Source: Aquabacterium humicola
Lineage (GTDB): Bacteria; Pseudomonadota; Gammaproteobacteria; Burkholderiales; Burkholderiaceae_C
Reading direction: 5' to 3'
Length of the DNA stretch: 64,000 nt
Assembly (NCBI RefSeq): GCF_030167915.1
Contig: NZ_JARGNB010000001.1
Span: 558,001 to 622,000, forward strand
Shown piece after piece: positions 24,958 to 34,127 of this stretch. Every line of letters begins with the position of its first letter. Position 1 is the stretch's first letter. The notes under the pieces are model-generated. The model saw only the letters and a program-made list of their open reading frames with translations, ran no database searches and was not told the DNA's origin. The position numbers and the translations under genes were made by a program.

Positions 24958-26933
24958 GCGGCGGCTCCTTGCGCGGGCACGCCGCGGCCGGTGGTCGTGG
25001 CCTCTGTCGTGGACGTGGCCGCTCGTTTCAGGCGGTAGCGGCGGTCCGACGCCGCCAGCGCGCCGCCGAGCGCCATCAGCACGCAGCCACCCCAGATCCA
25101 GCCGACGAAGGGCTTGACGTAGGCGCGCACGCTCCAGGCGCCGTTGTCCAGCGGCTCGCCGAGCGAGACGTAGACGTCGCGCGTCAGACCCGAGTCGATC
25201 GCGCTCTCGGTCATCGGCATCTGCGACGATTGGTAGGCGCGTTTCTCGGGATGCATCGTGCGCAGCAGGCGGCCGTCCTGCAGCAGCCGCAGCTCGCCGC
25301 GCTGTGCGGTGTAGTTCGGTCCGGACACGGGGGACACGCCGACCATCTGCAAGCTGTAGGCGCCGATCGCCAGCGTGTCGCCGGGCGCCATGCGCACGTC
25401 TTTCTCGACCTCGTAGCCCTTGACCAGCGTGATGCCGATGACCACGGCCGCGAGCCCGAGGTGCGCGACGTGCATGCCCCAGAAGGCGGGCGGCGGATTG
25501 CCGGACTTCAGGCGGGCCTTCAACTGCATCGCGGTGGACGCGATGATCCACAGCGCCAGCAGCATGCCTAGCGCAACGATCGGCGAGAAGCGGCCCATCG
25601 CCACCGGAATGCCGGCTGCGCCGGCCAGCGCGAAGAGCGCCGCGCCGCGCAGCGAACGCGCCATCGATCGGGGGTCGAGCTGCTTCCAGCGCGCCAGCGG
25701 GCCCAGCGCGACCAGCGCCAGCAGCGGCACGAAGACCGGCAGCAGCACGGTGTTGAAGTAGGGCGGCCCGACGGAGATCTTGCCCAGATCGAGCGCATCG
25801 AGGACCAGCGGGTACAGCGTGCCCAGCAGCACCGAGCCCGCGGCCACCAGCAGCAGCAGGTTGTTGACCAGCAGCAGCGATTCGCGCGACAGCCAGGCGA
25901 AGCGTCCGCCGCCGCCGACGCGGGGGGCGCGCACCGCGAAGAGTGCCAGCGAGCCGCCGACCACCACCACCAGGAAGCCGAGGATGAAGAGGCCGCGCTT
26001 CGGATCGGTGGCGAAGGCATGCACCGAGCTCAGCACGCCGGAGCGGACCAGGAAGGTGCCCAGCAGCGACAGCGAGAACGCCGCGATCGCCAGCAGCACG
26101 GTCCAGTGGCGGAAGGCGCCGCGCTTCTCGGTCACCGCCAGCGAGTGGATCAGCGCGGTGCCGACCAGCCACGGCATCAGCGAGGCGTTCTCCACCGGGT
26201 CCCAGAACCACCAGCCGCCCCAGCCGAGCTCGTAGTAGGCCCACCACGAGCCGAGCGCGATGCCCAGCGTCAGGTTCAGCCACGCCACCGTCGTCCACGG
26301 TCGCGACCAGCGCGCCCACGCGGCATCGAGCCGGCCCGCCAGCAGCGCGGCCACCGCGAAGCCGAAGGCCACCGAGAAGCCGACGTAGCCCATGTAGAGC
26401 ATCGGCGGGTGGAAGACGAGGCCGGGGTCCTGCAGCAGCGGATTGAGGTCGCGGCCGTCGGCCGGCGCCGGCAGCAGGCGCGCGAACGGGTTCGAGGTCA
26501 GCAGCAGGAAGGCGCCGAAGCCCGCGGCCACCAGCCCCAGCACGCCGATCACACGCGCGACCATCGCATCGGGCAGTTGGCGCGACAGCAGGCTCAGCGC
26601 CAGCGTCCAGCCGTTGAGCATCAGCAGCCACAGCAGCAGCGACCCTTCATGGCCGCCCCAGACGGCGGCGGCGCGGTACGGGGTCGGCAGCTGGGAATTG
26701 GAGTGCTGCGCGACGTAGGCCACCGAGAAGTCGTTGGCGATGAACGCGTGCATCAGGCAGCCGAAGGCGAACACCACCAGCGCGGCCTGCGTCTGTGCCG
26801 CCGGCCTGGCCAGCGCGATCCAGCCGCCCCCGCGGTGGTCGCCGCGCTGCGCGCCGATCAGCGGCAAGGTGCCCTGCACCAGCGCGACGCAGAACGCCAG
26901 GATCAGTGCGAGGTGGCCCAGCTCGGCGATCAC
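24954..26933 (-). CDS. ccmF: heme lyase subunit CcmF
   Basis: A 659-residue polytopic inner-membrane protein of the cytochrome c heme lyase. The WWD domain ([20 protein letters not shown]) that receives heme from CcmE, the [15 protein letters not shown] segment and several conserved histidines in periplasmic loops ([15 protein letters not shown]) are seen. Size and topology (about 15 helices) match the family. ATGA overlap joins it to ccmE. Confidence 0.95.
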   Translation of the reverse strand: MIAELGHLALILAFCVALVQGTLPLIGAQRGDHRGGGWIALARPAAQTQAALVVFAFGCLMHAFIANDFSVAYVAQHSNSQLPTPYRAAAVWGGHEGSLLLWLLMLNGWTLALSLLSRQLPDAMVARVIGVLGLVAAGFGAFLLLTSNPFARLLPAPADGRDLNPLLQDPGLVFHPPMLYMGYVGFSVAFGFAVAALLAGRLDAAWARWSRPWTTVAWLNLTLGIALGSWWAYYELGWGGWWFWDPVENASLMPWLVGTALIHSLAVTEKRGAFRHWTVLLAIAAFSLSLLGTFLVRSGVLSSVHAFATDPKRGLFILGFLVVVVGGSLALFAVRAPRVGGGGRFAWLSRESLLLVNNLLLLVAAGSVLLGTLYPLVLDALDLGKISVGPPYFNTVLLPVFVPLLALVALGPLARWKQLDPRSMARSLRGAALFALAGAAGIPVAMGRFSPIVALGMLLALWIIASTAMQLKARLKSGNPPPAFWGMHVAHLGLAAVVIGITLVKGYEVEKDVRMAPGDTLAIGAYSLQMVGVSPVSGPNYTAQRGELRLLQDGRLLRTMHPEKRAYQSSQMPMTESAIDSGLTRDVYVSLGEPLDNGAWSVRAYVKPFVGWIWGGCVLMALGGALAASDRRYRLKRAATSTTEATTTGRGVPAQGAAA

Positions 26934-27382
26934 TTCGTCGTCTCCGTCATGGCTTTCCCCTTGTGCGCCTGGTCGAGCGCATGCTGCGCTTCGGGCGGCA
27001 TGTAGTTCTCGTCGTGTTTGGCCAGCACCTCGGTGGCGGCGAAGTGGCCAGTCGGCCCGTTCACGAGGCGGCCCTGCACGACGGCCCCTTTGCCCTCGCG
27101 GAACAGGTCCGGCAGGATGCCGGTGTAGTGCACCGGGATGTCGTGCGCGGTGTCGGTGACGACGAAGCGCACCGTCATCTGCTCGCGCACGATGCTGCCG
27201 GACTTGACGAGGCCCCCGATGCGGAACACGCGGTTGCGCGGCGCTTCGCCGGCGCCGACCTGCGTGGGCGTGTAGAAGAACGCGACGTTGCTGTTCAGCG
27301 CGTTCAGCACCAGGGCCGATGCGCCGCTCACCGCGACGAGGCCGCCGGTGATCAGCAGGATGCGCAGGGTCCGCGGTTTCAT
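26930..27382 (-). CDS. ccmE: heme chaperone CcmE
   Basis: A 150-residue periplasmic heme carrier with a single N-terminal anchor ([19 protein letters not shown]). The OB-fold core is followed by [12 protein letters not shown], where the histidine binds heme covalently and the tyrosine is an axial ligand. It carries heme from CcmC to CcmF. It overlaps both neighbours by four bases. Confidence 0.95.
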   Translation of the reverse strand: MKPRTLRILLITGGLVAVSGASALVLNALNSNVAFFYTPTQVGAGEAPRNRVFRIGGLVKSGSIVREQMTVRFVVTDTAHDIPVHYTGILPDLFREGKGAVVQGRLVNGPTGHFAATEVLAKHDENYMPPEAQHALDQAHKGKAMTETTK

Positions 27383-27582
27383 CGAGGGTTCTCCTGTCCG
27401 CGCGACGCGCGGCGTGCCGACAGCCGGCGCTGCATGCGCACGTCGTTCAGCGCGGCGCGATGCCGCCGAGCGACCAGCCAGGGCTCGAGGGCCATCGCCG
27501 CGGCGCAGGCGCCCACGCTGCCCCAGACGTAGAGGGCGTAACCGCCCATCGCGAAGAACTCGCCGACGCTAGTCCACTGCAT
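27379..27582 (-). CDS. ccmD: heme exporter subunit CcmD
   Basis: A 67-residue single-helix protein ([20 protein letters not shown]) with a basic cytoplasmic tail ([14 protein letters not shown]). CcmD releases holo-CcmE from CcmC. It overlaps ccmC by 14 bases and ccmE by four. Confidence 0.9.
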   Translation of the reverse strand: MQWTSVGEFFAMGGYALYVWGSVGACAAAMALEPWLVARRHRAALNDVRMQRRLSARRASRGQENPR

Positions 27583-28351
27583 GCTTCACCCAGTCGGTAT
27601 GCCGTTCGCGCTCGAGGATGATGGCGCGCACCCGGGCCAGCGCGACGGCCACCGAGTACATCCAGAAGGCCAGCGCCACCAGCAGCATCGCCAGCAGCAT
27701 GGTCTGCGCCATCGACGGCGACTTCGTCAGCGACACCGACGCCCCCTGGTGCAGCGTGCTCCACCACTTCACCGAGAAGTAGATGATCGGGATGTTGACG
27801 ACGCCGACGATCGCGAGGATGGCGCCGGCCTTGTCGGCACGCCGCGGCTCGTCGATCGCCGCCTGCAGCGCGAGGAAGCCGAGGTACAGGAACAGCAGCA
27901 GCAGCTCCGAGGTCAGCCGCGCGTCCCACACCCACCAGGTGCCCCACATCGGCTTGCCCCACAGGCTGCCGGTGATCAGCGACAGCGCGGCGAAGAGCGC
28001 GCCGGTGGGCGCCAGCGCCGAGGCCATCATCGACGCCAGCCGGATGTTGAAGGCCAGCCCCACCGCGGCCCAGAACGCCATCACCAGGTAGACGAACATC
28101 GACAGCCAGCTCGCCGGCACGTGCACGAAGATGATGCGGTAGCCCTCGCCCTGCTGCGCATCGGTGGGGGCGACGAAGAAGCCGATCCACAGCCCCGCGA
28201 TGGCCAGCAGCGCGGCGGCGGCGGCGAACCATGGCGCCAGGCGGCCGGCCAGCGGGTAGAAGCTCGCCGGCGACGAGAAGTGGTTCAGGCGCCAGCGCCG
28301 CGGCCGCGGCGCGGCATCGGCGCGGGGGGCAGGGTACGTCGTATCGGCCAT
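27569..28351 (-). CDS. ccmC: heme exporter/handling protein CcmC
   Basis: A 260-residue protein with six hydrophobic segments and the tryptophan-rich domain GTWWVWDARLTSELLLLFLY, which presents heme to CcmE. Flanking periplasmic histidines (FVHVPASW, WWSTLHQGA) are conserved. It lies six bases after the ccmB stop. Confidence 0.95.
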   Translation of the reverse strand: MADTTYPAPRADAAPRPRRWRLNHFSSPASFYPLAGRLAPWFAAAAALLAIAGLWIGFFVAPTDAQQGEGYRIIFVHVPASWLSMFVYLVMAFWAAVGLAFNIRLASMMASALAPTGALFAALSLITGSLWGKPMWGTWWVWDARLTSELLLLFLYLGFLALQAAIDEPRRADKAGAILAIVGVVNIPIIYFSVKWWSTLHQGASVSLTKSPSMAQTMLLAMLLVALAFWMYSVAVALARVRAIILERERHTDWVKHAVD

Positions 28352-28357
28352 CTCCGG

Positions 28358-29095
28358 TCACTCCATCGCAATGCGCAGGGCCGCGGTGATCGCCCACGGC
28401 GCGAAGACCGCTGCCAGCAGCAGCATCGCGGCCAGCACCGACCAGTGGCCCTCGACGCCCAGGCCGCTGATGTACGCGTCCACCGAGCCGGCGCCGAAGA
28501 CCAGCGCCGGGATGAACAGCGGCAGCACCAGCAGCGACAGCACGACCGCTGCGCCGCGGATGCCCAGCGTCAGCGCCGCGCCGATCGCGCCGAGCAGGCT
28601 CAGCAGCGGCGTGCCCAGCAGCAGCGAGCCGGTCAGCACCGCCAGCTCGTCGCCCTGCAGGCCGAACTGCAGCCCCAGCAGCGGCGCCAGCAGCACCAGC
28701 GGCAGGCCGCAGGTCAGCCAGTGCGCGATCACCTTGCCGATGACCTGCAGCGCGAAGGACTGCGATGCCAGCGCCATCTGCTCCAGCGTGCCGTCGGCAT
28801 GGTCGGCGGCGAACAGCCGCGGCAGCCCCAGCAGCGTGGCCAGCATTGCAGCCACCCACAGCACGCCGGGCGCGATGCGGCGCAGCAGCGCCGGCTCGGA
28901 GCCGATGCCCAGCGGGAACAGGCTGACGACCACGACGAAGAAGAACAGCATCGTCAGCAGCTCGCTGCGGCGGCGCGCGGCGAGCAGCAGGTCGCGCTTG
29001 AGCGAAACGGCGATCGCACCGGCCGGCCGCGCGGCGCGCGCGCCCGGCGAGCATGCATCCATCGACGGCAGCACGATGTCGGCGGCCGGCGTCAT
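28358..29095 (-). CDS. ccmB: heme exporter membrane subunit CcmB
   Basis: A 245-residue membrane protein with six predicted helices and the CcmB segments KRDLLLAARRRSELLTMLFF and LFAADHADGTLEQMALASQS. It carries about 25 extra N-terminal residues relative to typical CcmB, so a later start is possible. It works with the ATPase CcmA to release holo-CcmE. ATGA overlap with ccmA. Confidence 0.93.
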   Translation of the reverse strand: MTPAADIVLPSMDACSPGARAARPAGAIAVSLKRDLLLAARRRSELLTMLFFFVVVVSLFPLGIGSEPALLRRIAPGVLWVAAMLATLLGLPRLFAADHADGTLEQMALASQSFALQVIGKVIAHWLTCGLPLVLLAPLLGLQFGLQGDELAVLTGSLLLGTPLLSLLGAIGAALTLGIRGAAVVLSLLVLPLFIPALVFGAGSVDAYISGLGVEGHWSVLAAMLLLAAVFAPWAITAALRIAME

Positions 29096-29763
29096 GTCGC
29101 GGGCTCCAGGCGCGCGGCGTCGGCAGCGGCCGCGCGCGAAGCGCCGGCGTCGGGCCGCTGCAGCGTCAAGGCCAGCCCGTTCGGCAGGTCGACCGGCTGG
29201 TGGCTCGTCAGCACGACGATGCCGCCGCGTGCGAGCTGGCCGGCAACCAGGGCGTTCAGCAGGCCGATGCCTTCGGCATCGAGCGCGGCGAAGGGCTCGT
29301 CGAGCAGCCAGAGCGCTGCCGGCCGCAGCATCAGCTTCGCCAGCAGCACGCGGCGCTTCTGGCCGGCCGACAGCTGGCGCACCGGCAGGTGCTCGCGGCC
29401 GGCCAGGTGCAGGTGCTCGAGTGCGTCGAGCAGCGCGTCTTCCGTCGGGCAGAGGCCGTCGAGCGCCAGCATCAGCGCGAGGTTCTCGAGCGCATCGAGC
29501 TCGTCCTTGAGCGCGGCGGCGTGGCCGATGTAGATCAGCGCGCGGCGGTAGTCGGCGCCGGCACGGGCGATCGGCGTGCCGTGCCAGCGCAGTTCACCGT
29601 GATCGGCGCGGGCCAGGCCGGCGATCGTGCGCAGCAACGTCGTCTTGCCGGCGCCGTTCTCGCCCTGCAGGTGCAGCCAGCAACCGGGGCCGATCGCGAA
29701 CTGCAGCGGCGCGAACAGCGGCCGTTCGCCGCGGCTGCAGACGAGATCGGTGGCGGTCAGCAT
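29092..29763 (-). CDS. ccmA: heme exporter ATPase CcmA
   Basis: A 223-residue ABC ATPase. Walker A (GENGAGKTTLL), signature (QLSAGQKRRVLLAKL) and Walker B (ALWLLDEPFAALD) with the H-loop (VVLTSHQP) are all present. ATG at 29763 fits the family start (MLTATDLVCSRGERPLF); in-frame ATGs at 29796 and 29817 are less likely. It is the first gene of the ccm operon, which supplies the many c-type cytochromes encoded upstream on the same strand. An FNR-like box lies 57 bases before it. Confidence 0.93.
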   Translation of the reverse strand: MLTATDLVCSRGERPLFAPLQFAIGPGCWLHLQGENGAGKTTLLRTIAGLARADHGELRWHGTPIARAGADYRRALIYIGHAAALKDELDALENLALMLALDGLCPTEDALLDALEHLHLAGREHLPVRQLSAGQKRRVLLAKLMLRPAALWLLDEPFAALDAEGIGLLNALVAGQLARGGIVVLTSHQPVDLPNGLALTLQRPDAGASRAAAADAARLEPAT

Positions 29764-29819
29764 GTCGGCATGGCGTGATTGGCTGGCAGCGATCATTCTG
29801 CCGGGACCGGGATGCAAGG

Positions 29820-29833
29820 TTGATCCCCGTCAA
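29820..29833 (-). promoter_or_regulatory. FNR/Anr-type box upstream of ccmA
   Basis: TTGATCCCCGTCAA matches the FNR consensus TTGAT-N4-ATCAA in nine of ten positions. It lies between frdD and ccmA, 57 bases before ccmA, a usual place for an activator site. Confidence 0.55.
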
Positions 29834-29892
29834 ATCCGGGGCCGCATCGGCCTCCGGGCCTTCCAGCGGGCCGCGGCGCGCGGCCGGCCGCT

Positions 29893-30264
29893 TCAGCCGA
29901 TCGCCAGCAGGCAGGCCGCAGCCGCCAGCGTGATCAACAGCGCGCTGCCGTAGCAGGCCAGCCGGGCGAGGGCGCCGGTGTGCAGGCCGAGATCGTGCAG
30001 GCTGTGGAACAGCCGATGCGCCGCGTGCCAGGCGAACAGCGCGATCACCGCCAGCAGCGCCAGCTTGCCCAGCGGATGCTGCGCGAAGCGCAGCACGCGG
30101 GCAGGGTCCGCCAGCCCGGGCAGCAGCCCCAGCGGCACCAGCAGCCCGGTGATCAGCACCAGCACTGGCCCGAGCAGCGCCGACAGCATGCCGCCGGCGC
30201 CGAACAGGGCCCAGAAGATCGGCGCGTTCGAGCGACGGGGGGCGGGCGTCGTGGGGCGCTTCAT
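29893..30264 (-). CDS. frdD: fumarate reductase membrane anchor FrdD
   Basis: A 123-residue protein with three transmembrane helices (FWALFGAGGMLSALLGPVLV, then a second near residue 60-80 and a third at the C-terminus). FrdD together with FrdC anchors the catalytic subunits and provides the quinol site; HAAHRLFHSLHDLGLH carries conserved histidine and leucine positions of the family. ATGA overlap with frdC. No heme-ligand arrangement as in diheme anchors is evident, so this is the E. coli-type heme-free anchor. Confidence 0.88.
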   Translation of the reverse strand: MKRPTTPAPRRSNAPIFWALFGAGGMLSALLGPVLVLITGLLVPLGLLPGLADPARVLRFAQHPLGKLALLAVIALFAWHAAHRLFHSLHDLGLHTGALARLACYGSALLITLAAAACLLAIG

Positions 30265-30656
30265 CGTCCGATCCACCAGGCCAGCGCCAGCACCACCAGC
30301 GTCACCACCGCGGCCACCGCCAGCCCGCTGCGCGTGATGGTCGCCGCGGCCACCCGCTCGCCGCGCACGAACAGCAGCGGCATCGTCTTCGGCATGATCT
30401 GGAACCAGCTCAGCGTGTGGTAGGCCATCGCCGCCAGCAGCAGCGCATGCAGCAGCAGCGACGGCACGCTGCGCAGCACCTGCAGCCAGGCCGTGAACGC
30501 CGCTTCGCCCTGGCTCAGCCGCCACAGGCCGACCAGCAGCACGATGGCATAGGCGGCGACGCCCAGCGCGGTGGCCTCGCGCCACATGTAGCGCACGAAG
30601 AACGGGTCGCGGCGCCACCAGTTGGTCATCGGCCGCACGTAGGGACGCGGTCTCAT
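30261..30656 (-). CDS. frdC: fumarate reductase membrane anchor FrdC
   Basis: A 131-residue protein with the FrdC opening RPYVRPMTNWWRRDPFFVRY and three hydrophobic helices, including HALLLAAMAYHTLSWFQIMP, the family's conserved quinone-region helix. It couples quinol oxidation to fumarate reduction. It overlaps both frdB and frdD by four bases. Confidence 0.92.
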   Translation of the reverse strand: MRPRPYVRPMTNWWRRDPFFVRYMWREATALGVAAYAIVLLVGLWRLSQGEAAFTAWLQVLRSVPSLLLHALLLAAMAYHTLSWFQIMPKTMPLLFVRGERVAAATITRSGLAVAAVVTLVVLALAWWIGR

Positions 30657-31471
30657 GTCTTGGCCCCCTTGTCCGTTGCCTTGTCCGTGGCCTTGTCCGC
30701 CCCGTTGTGGGCCCCTTTGGGCGCGACGAAGCGCAGGAAGTAGTCCTTCGCGCTCTCGACCTTGTTCTGGTTCACCGCGTTCGCCGGGTCGACGCCTTTC
30801 GGGCAGACCTCGCTGCAGTAGCCCACCGCGGTGCAGCTCCAGACGCCTTCTTCTGCGTGCAGCTGCTGCATGCGCTGCACGCGCGCGCCGTCGCGCGAAT
30901 CGGCGTTGTAGCGGTGCAGCAGCGCGATCGCCGCGGGGCCCAGGAACTGGTCGTCCAGTCCGTACTGCGGGCAGGCGGCGTAGCACAGCAGGCAGTTGAT
31001 GCAGGAGCTGAACTGCTCGAACATCGCCAGCTGCTGCGGCGTCTGCAGGTACTCGCCGTCGTCCGGCGAGCGGGCTTGCTTCGGCACGATGTACGGCGTG
31101 ATGCCTTCGAGCTTGCCGATGAAGTCGCGGATGTCGACGACGAGGTCGCGCTCGATCGGGAAATGCGCCAGCGGCTCGATGCGCAGCCGCCCGGCGTGCG
31201 CGTAGTCGCGCAGGAAGGTCTGGCAGCCGAGCTTCGGCACGCCGTCGACCATGACGCCGCAGCTGCCGCAGATGGCCATGCGGCAAGACCAGCGGAAGCT
31301 CAGCGAGCCGTCGAACTGGTCCTTGATCGCCTGCAGGCCCTGCAGCACCGACATGTCGTCGCTGTAGGGCACGTCGAAACCCTGCCAGCGCGGGGCGCGG
31401 TCGCGCTCGCCGTCGTAGCGCATCACCTCGATGCGGATGGTGCGGGCGGGGGGCTGGCCTGGGGTGCTCAC
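30653..31471 (-). CDS. frdB: fumarate reductase iron-sulfur subunit FrdB
   Basis: A 272-residue electron-transfer subunit with three cluster motifs: [2Fe-2S] in SCRMAICGSCGVMVDG with a distant cysteine in KLGCQTFL, and [4Fe-4S]/[3Fe-4S] in SSCINCLLCYAACP and YCSEVCPKGVDP. It starts with GTG, overlapping the frdA stop (GTGA). The C-terminus is extended by a short repetitive tail (ADKATDKATDKGAKT) encoded by three 12-bp repeats (30667-30702). Confidence 0.92.
   Translation of the reverse strand: MSTPGQPPARTIRIEVMRYDGERDRAPRWQGFDVPYSDDMSVLQGLQAIKDQFDGSLSFRWSCRMAICGSCGVMVDGVPKLGCQTFLRDYAHAGRLRIEPLAHFPIERDLVVDIRDFIGKLEGITPYIVPKQARSPDDGEYLQTPQQLAMFEQFSSCINCLLCYAACPQYGLDDQFLGPAAIALLHRYNADSRDGARVQRMQQLHAEEGVWSCTAVGYCSEVCPKGVDPANAVNQNKVESAKDYFLRFVAPKGAHNGADKATDKATDKGAKT
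30667..30702. repeat. Three tandem 12-bp repeats in the 3' end of frdB
   Basis: Units CCTTGTCCGTTG, CCTTGTCCGTGG and CCTTGTCCGCCC follow one another. On the coding strand they give repeated (A/T)DK tripeptides plus a spacer at the FrdB C-terminus; copy number could vary between strains. Confidence 0.7.
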
Positions 31472-33261
31472 TTCGCGGGCTCCGCAAGGGATCGTCGTGC
31501 CTGCTCGGCCTGTTCGCCGGCGGCCCCGTAGGCGCGCGTGCCGGGTGGACTGCGGGTGATCACGACGTCCTGGTAGGTGATGCGTGGTGCGTCGCTGCCG
31601 CTCCAGGTGGCCAGCGTGTGCTTCAGGAAGCGCGCATCGTCGCGCGCCTCGAAGCCGTCCAGGCGCTGGTGCGAGCCGCGCGACTCGCGGCGCTCGAGCG
31701 CGGAGTGCACCATCGCCTGCGCCACGTCGAGCAGGAAGCCGAGCTCGATGGCCGTCAGCCACTCGGTGTTCCAGGCGCGCGAGCGGTCGTCCAGGTGCAC
31801 CTGCCGGAAGCGCTGCTTCAGCTGCGCGATCGTGTCGCAGGTGGCCTGCATCTGGGCGGCGCTGCGGTAGATGCCGCAGCCTTCTTCCATGCTGCGCGCC
31901 ATCTCGCCGCGCAGCGTGGCGATGCGGTCGCGGCCGGGCTGGCCGACCAGCGCCAGCGCGCGGGCTTCGGCATCGCGCGCCTGCGCCGCCAGCAGCGCGC
32001 TGCGTGCGGGTTGCGCCTCGCGGGCGTGGCGTGCGGCCTCGATGCCGGCGATCTTGCCGAAGACGAGCAGCTCGGTCAGCGAGTTCGAGCCGAGCCGGTT
32101 CGCGCCATGCAGGCCGACGCTGGAACACTCGCCGGCCGAGTACAGCCCGGACAGCGGCGACGCCGTGCGTGCGTCGGCGGCGATGCCGCCCATCGTGTAG
32201 TGCACCGCCGGCAGCACCGGGATGGGGGCCAGCGCCGGATCGATGCCCAGGTACTGCTCGGCCAGCTCGCAGATCTGCGGCAGCCGCTCGCGCAGCTTCT
32301 TGTGGCCGAGGTGGCGCAGGTCCAGGTGCACCACGTCGCCGTGCTTGGTGGCGATCGTGCGGCCCTTCTGCTTCTCGTGCCAGTAGGCCTGGCTCAGGCG
32401 GTCGCGCGGGCCGAGCTCCATCGCCTTGTTGCGCGGTGTCGGCTCGGCGGGGCCCAGCCCGTAGTCCTGCAGGTAGCGGTAGCCGTCCTTGTTCAGCAGG
32501 AAGCCGCCTTCGCCGCGGCAGGCTTCGGTGAACAGCAGGCCGGTGCCGGGCATGCAGGTGGGGTGGTACTGCACGAACTCCATGTCGCGCAGCGGCACGC
32601 CGTGGCGGTAGGCCAGCGCCATGCCGTCGCCGGTGACGATGCCGCCGTTGGTGTTCTCGCGGAATACGCGGCCGGCGCCGCCGGTGGCGATGATCACCGA
32701 GGGGGCCTCGATGCAGCGGAACTCGCCGCTGGCGATGTCGATGGCGACGATGCCCTGCACGCGGCCGTCGTCGACCAGCAGGTCGGCGACGAAGTGCTCG
32801 TCCAGGCGCTCGATCTGCGGGTACTTGATCGAGGTCTGGAACAGCGTGTGCAGCATGTGGAAGCCGGTCTTGTCGGCGGCGAACCAGGTGCGCTCGATCT
32901 TCATGCCGCCGAAGGCGCGCACGTTGACGTGGCCGTCGTCCCGGCGGCTCCAGGGACAGCCCCAGTGCTCCATCTGCACCAGCTCGCGGTGCGCTTCGCC
33001 GACGAAATGGTCGACCACGTCCTGGTCGCTCAGCCAGTCGCCGCCGGCAACGGTGTCGTGGAAGTGGTGCTCCAGGCTGTCGTGGGCCTGCGTCACCGCG
33101 GCGGCGCCGCCTTCGGCCGCGACGGTGTGGCTGCGCATCGGGTAGACCTTCGAGACCAGCGCGATGCGCAGCCCCGGATCGGCCTCGGCCACGGCGATCG
33201 CCGCACGCAGCCCGGCACCGCCGGCGCCGACGATCACGACATCGGTCTGCAAGGTGTCCAT
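31468..33261 (-). CDS. frdA: fumarate reductase flavoprotein subunit FrdA
   Basis: A 597-residue FAD subunit of quinol:fumarate reductase. The FAD-binding opening VVIVGAGGAGLRAAIAVAEA, the covalent-flavin histidine in MRSHTVAAEGGAAAV, the VQYHPTCMPGTG active-site segment and TACRGEGG-like (TEACRGEGGFLLNKDGYRY) region are seen, with the catalytic arginine region ELGPRDRLSQAY. Length and pattern are FrdA rather than SdhA. It lies 22 bases after rquA, with which it is probably co-transcribed, pointing to rhodoquinol as its reductant. Confidence 0.94.
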   Translation of the reverse strand: MDTLQTDVVIVGAGGAGLRAAIAVAEADPGLRIALVSKVYPMRSHTVAAEGGAAAVTQAHDSLEHHFHDTVAGGDWLSDQDVVDHFVGEAHRELVQMEHWGCPWSRRDDGHVNVRAFGGMKIERTWFAADKTGFHMLHTLFQTSIKYPQIERLDEHFVADLLVDDGRVQGIVAIDIASGEFRCIEAPSVIIATGGAGRVFRENTNGGIVTGDGMALAYRHGVPLRDMEFVQYHPTCMPGTGLLFTEACRGEGGFLLNKDGYRYLQDYGLGPAEPTPRNKAMELGPRDRLSQAYWHEKQKGRTIATKHGDVVHLDLRHLGHKKLRERLPQICELAEQYLGIDPALAPIPVLPAVHYTMGGIAADARTASPLSGLYSAGECSSVGLHGANRLGSNSLTELLVFGKIAGIEAARHAREAQPARSALLAAQARDAEARALALVGQPGRDRIATLRGEMARSMEEGCGIYRSAAQMQATCDTIAQLKQRFRQVHLDDRSRAWNTEWLTAIELGFLLDVAQAMVHSALERRESRGSHQRLDGFEARDDARFLKHTLATWSGSDAPRITYQDVVITRSPPGTRAYGAAGEQAEQARRSLAEPAK

Positions 33262-33283
33262 CGCTGGGGCTCGCCGTCAGGCC

Positions 33284-34009
33284 TCAGCGCGTGTAGACGA
33301 GCTGCTGGTACAGCCCGCCGAACCAGGTGCGCTTGCACGCAGGCGCGGGGGTGCCGGCCGGCATGAAGGTCTGCACGTCGTGGCGCCAGAGGTCCATCGC
33401 ATACGGTTCGAGCTTGTCGAACACCAGCCGCATCAGCGGCCGCAGCGGATGCAGCGCGGCCGGGCGGTGGTAGTCGACGATCACCAGCTTGCCGCCGGGC
33501 TTGAGCACGCGCATCGCCTCGCTGAGCGTGGCGCGGCGCACGGATTCAGGCTGCTCGTGCAGCAGGAAGAACAGCAGGACCTGGTCGTAGCGCGCGTCCT
33601 CGCAGGCCAGCGACGACGAATCGCCCTGCAGCAGCGCGATCCGCTCGTCGGCCGGCATCTTCTTGCCGAGGTTGTGCAGCTGCACCGGCAGCACGTCGAC
33701 GACGTCCAGCCGCGCATCGGGTGCCAGGCGCTCGCGCAGCCGGGGCGTCAGGTTGCCGTAGACGCAGGCCACCTGCAGCGTATGGCCGCGCACTTCGGCG
33801 CCCAGCTCGGCCAGGGCCGCGTCGCGCAGCCGGCCGTAGTTGTTGAACAGGATCAGGTTGACCAGCCACTCGCGCTCGAACAGCTGCACCGCGTTCGGGT
33901 GCACGTAGGCCCACCAGTACACCTGCTCGAGGTAGCCCGGGGTCGGCACGGTACGGGGCGCGGCCAGGGTCATCGGCTCCAGCGCGGCTTCGATCGGACG
34001 AGAGGACAT
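33284..34009 (-). CDS. rquA: rhodoquinone biosynthesis methyltransferase-like protein RquA
   Basis: A 241-residue protein recognised as RquA by YLEQVYWWAYVHPNAVQLFE, REWLVNLILFNNYGRLRDAA and by a modified motif I (LQVACVYGNLTPRL) in place of the usual methyltransferase GxGxG. RquA replaces a methoxy group of ubiquinone by an amino group, giving low-potential rhodoquinone, which permits fumarate reduction. It stands directly before frdABCD, so operon context supports the call. A perfect FNR box lies 83-96 bases before its start codon. Confidence 0.88.
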   Translation of the reverse strand: MSSRPIEAALEPMTLAAPRTVPTPGYLEQVYWWAYVHPNAVQLFEREWLVNLILFNNYGRLRDAALAELGAEVRGHTLQVACVYGNLTPRLRERLAPDARLDVVDVLPVQLHNLGKKMPADERIALLQGDSSSLACEDARYDQVLLFFLLHEQPESVRRATLSEAMRVLKPGGKLVIVDYHRPAALHPLRPLMRLVFDKLEPYAMDLWRHDVQTFMPAGTPAPACKRTWFGGLYQQLVYTR

Positions 34010-34091
34010 GCGGGCAACCTTTCCGGTTGGGACGCTTCACGGCGCCCACGTTGACGTGCCGATCAGCGTATGAGTCGCCGCCCGTGACCGC

Positions 34092-34105
34092 TTGATCGGC
34101 ATCAA
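34092..34105 (-). promoter_or_regulatory. Perfect FNR/Anr box upstream of rquA-frdABCD
   Basis: TTGATCGGCATCAA is an exact match to TTGAT-N4-ATCAA. It lies in the 118-base gap between the heme lipoprotein gene and rquA, and would place rquA-frd under oxygen-limited activation. Confidence 0.8.
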
Positions 34106-34127
34106 CAAACGGCACGCCGTCGGCAGT

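Noticed and set aside
31468-33261. Succinate dehydrogenase SdhA
   Set aside because: The anchors are FrdC/FrdD type, gene order is A-B-C-D as in frd, and rquA and an FNR box precede it.
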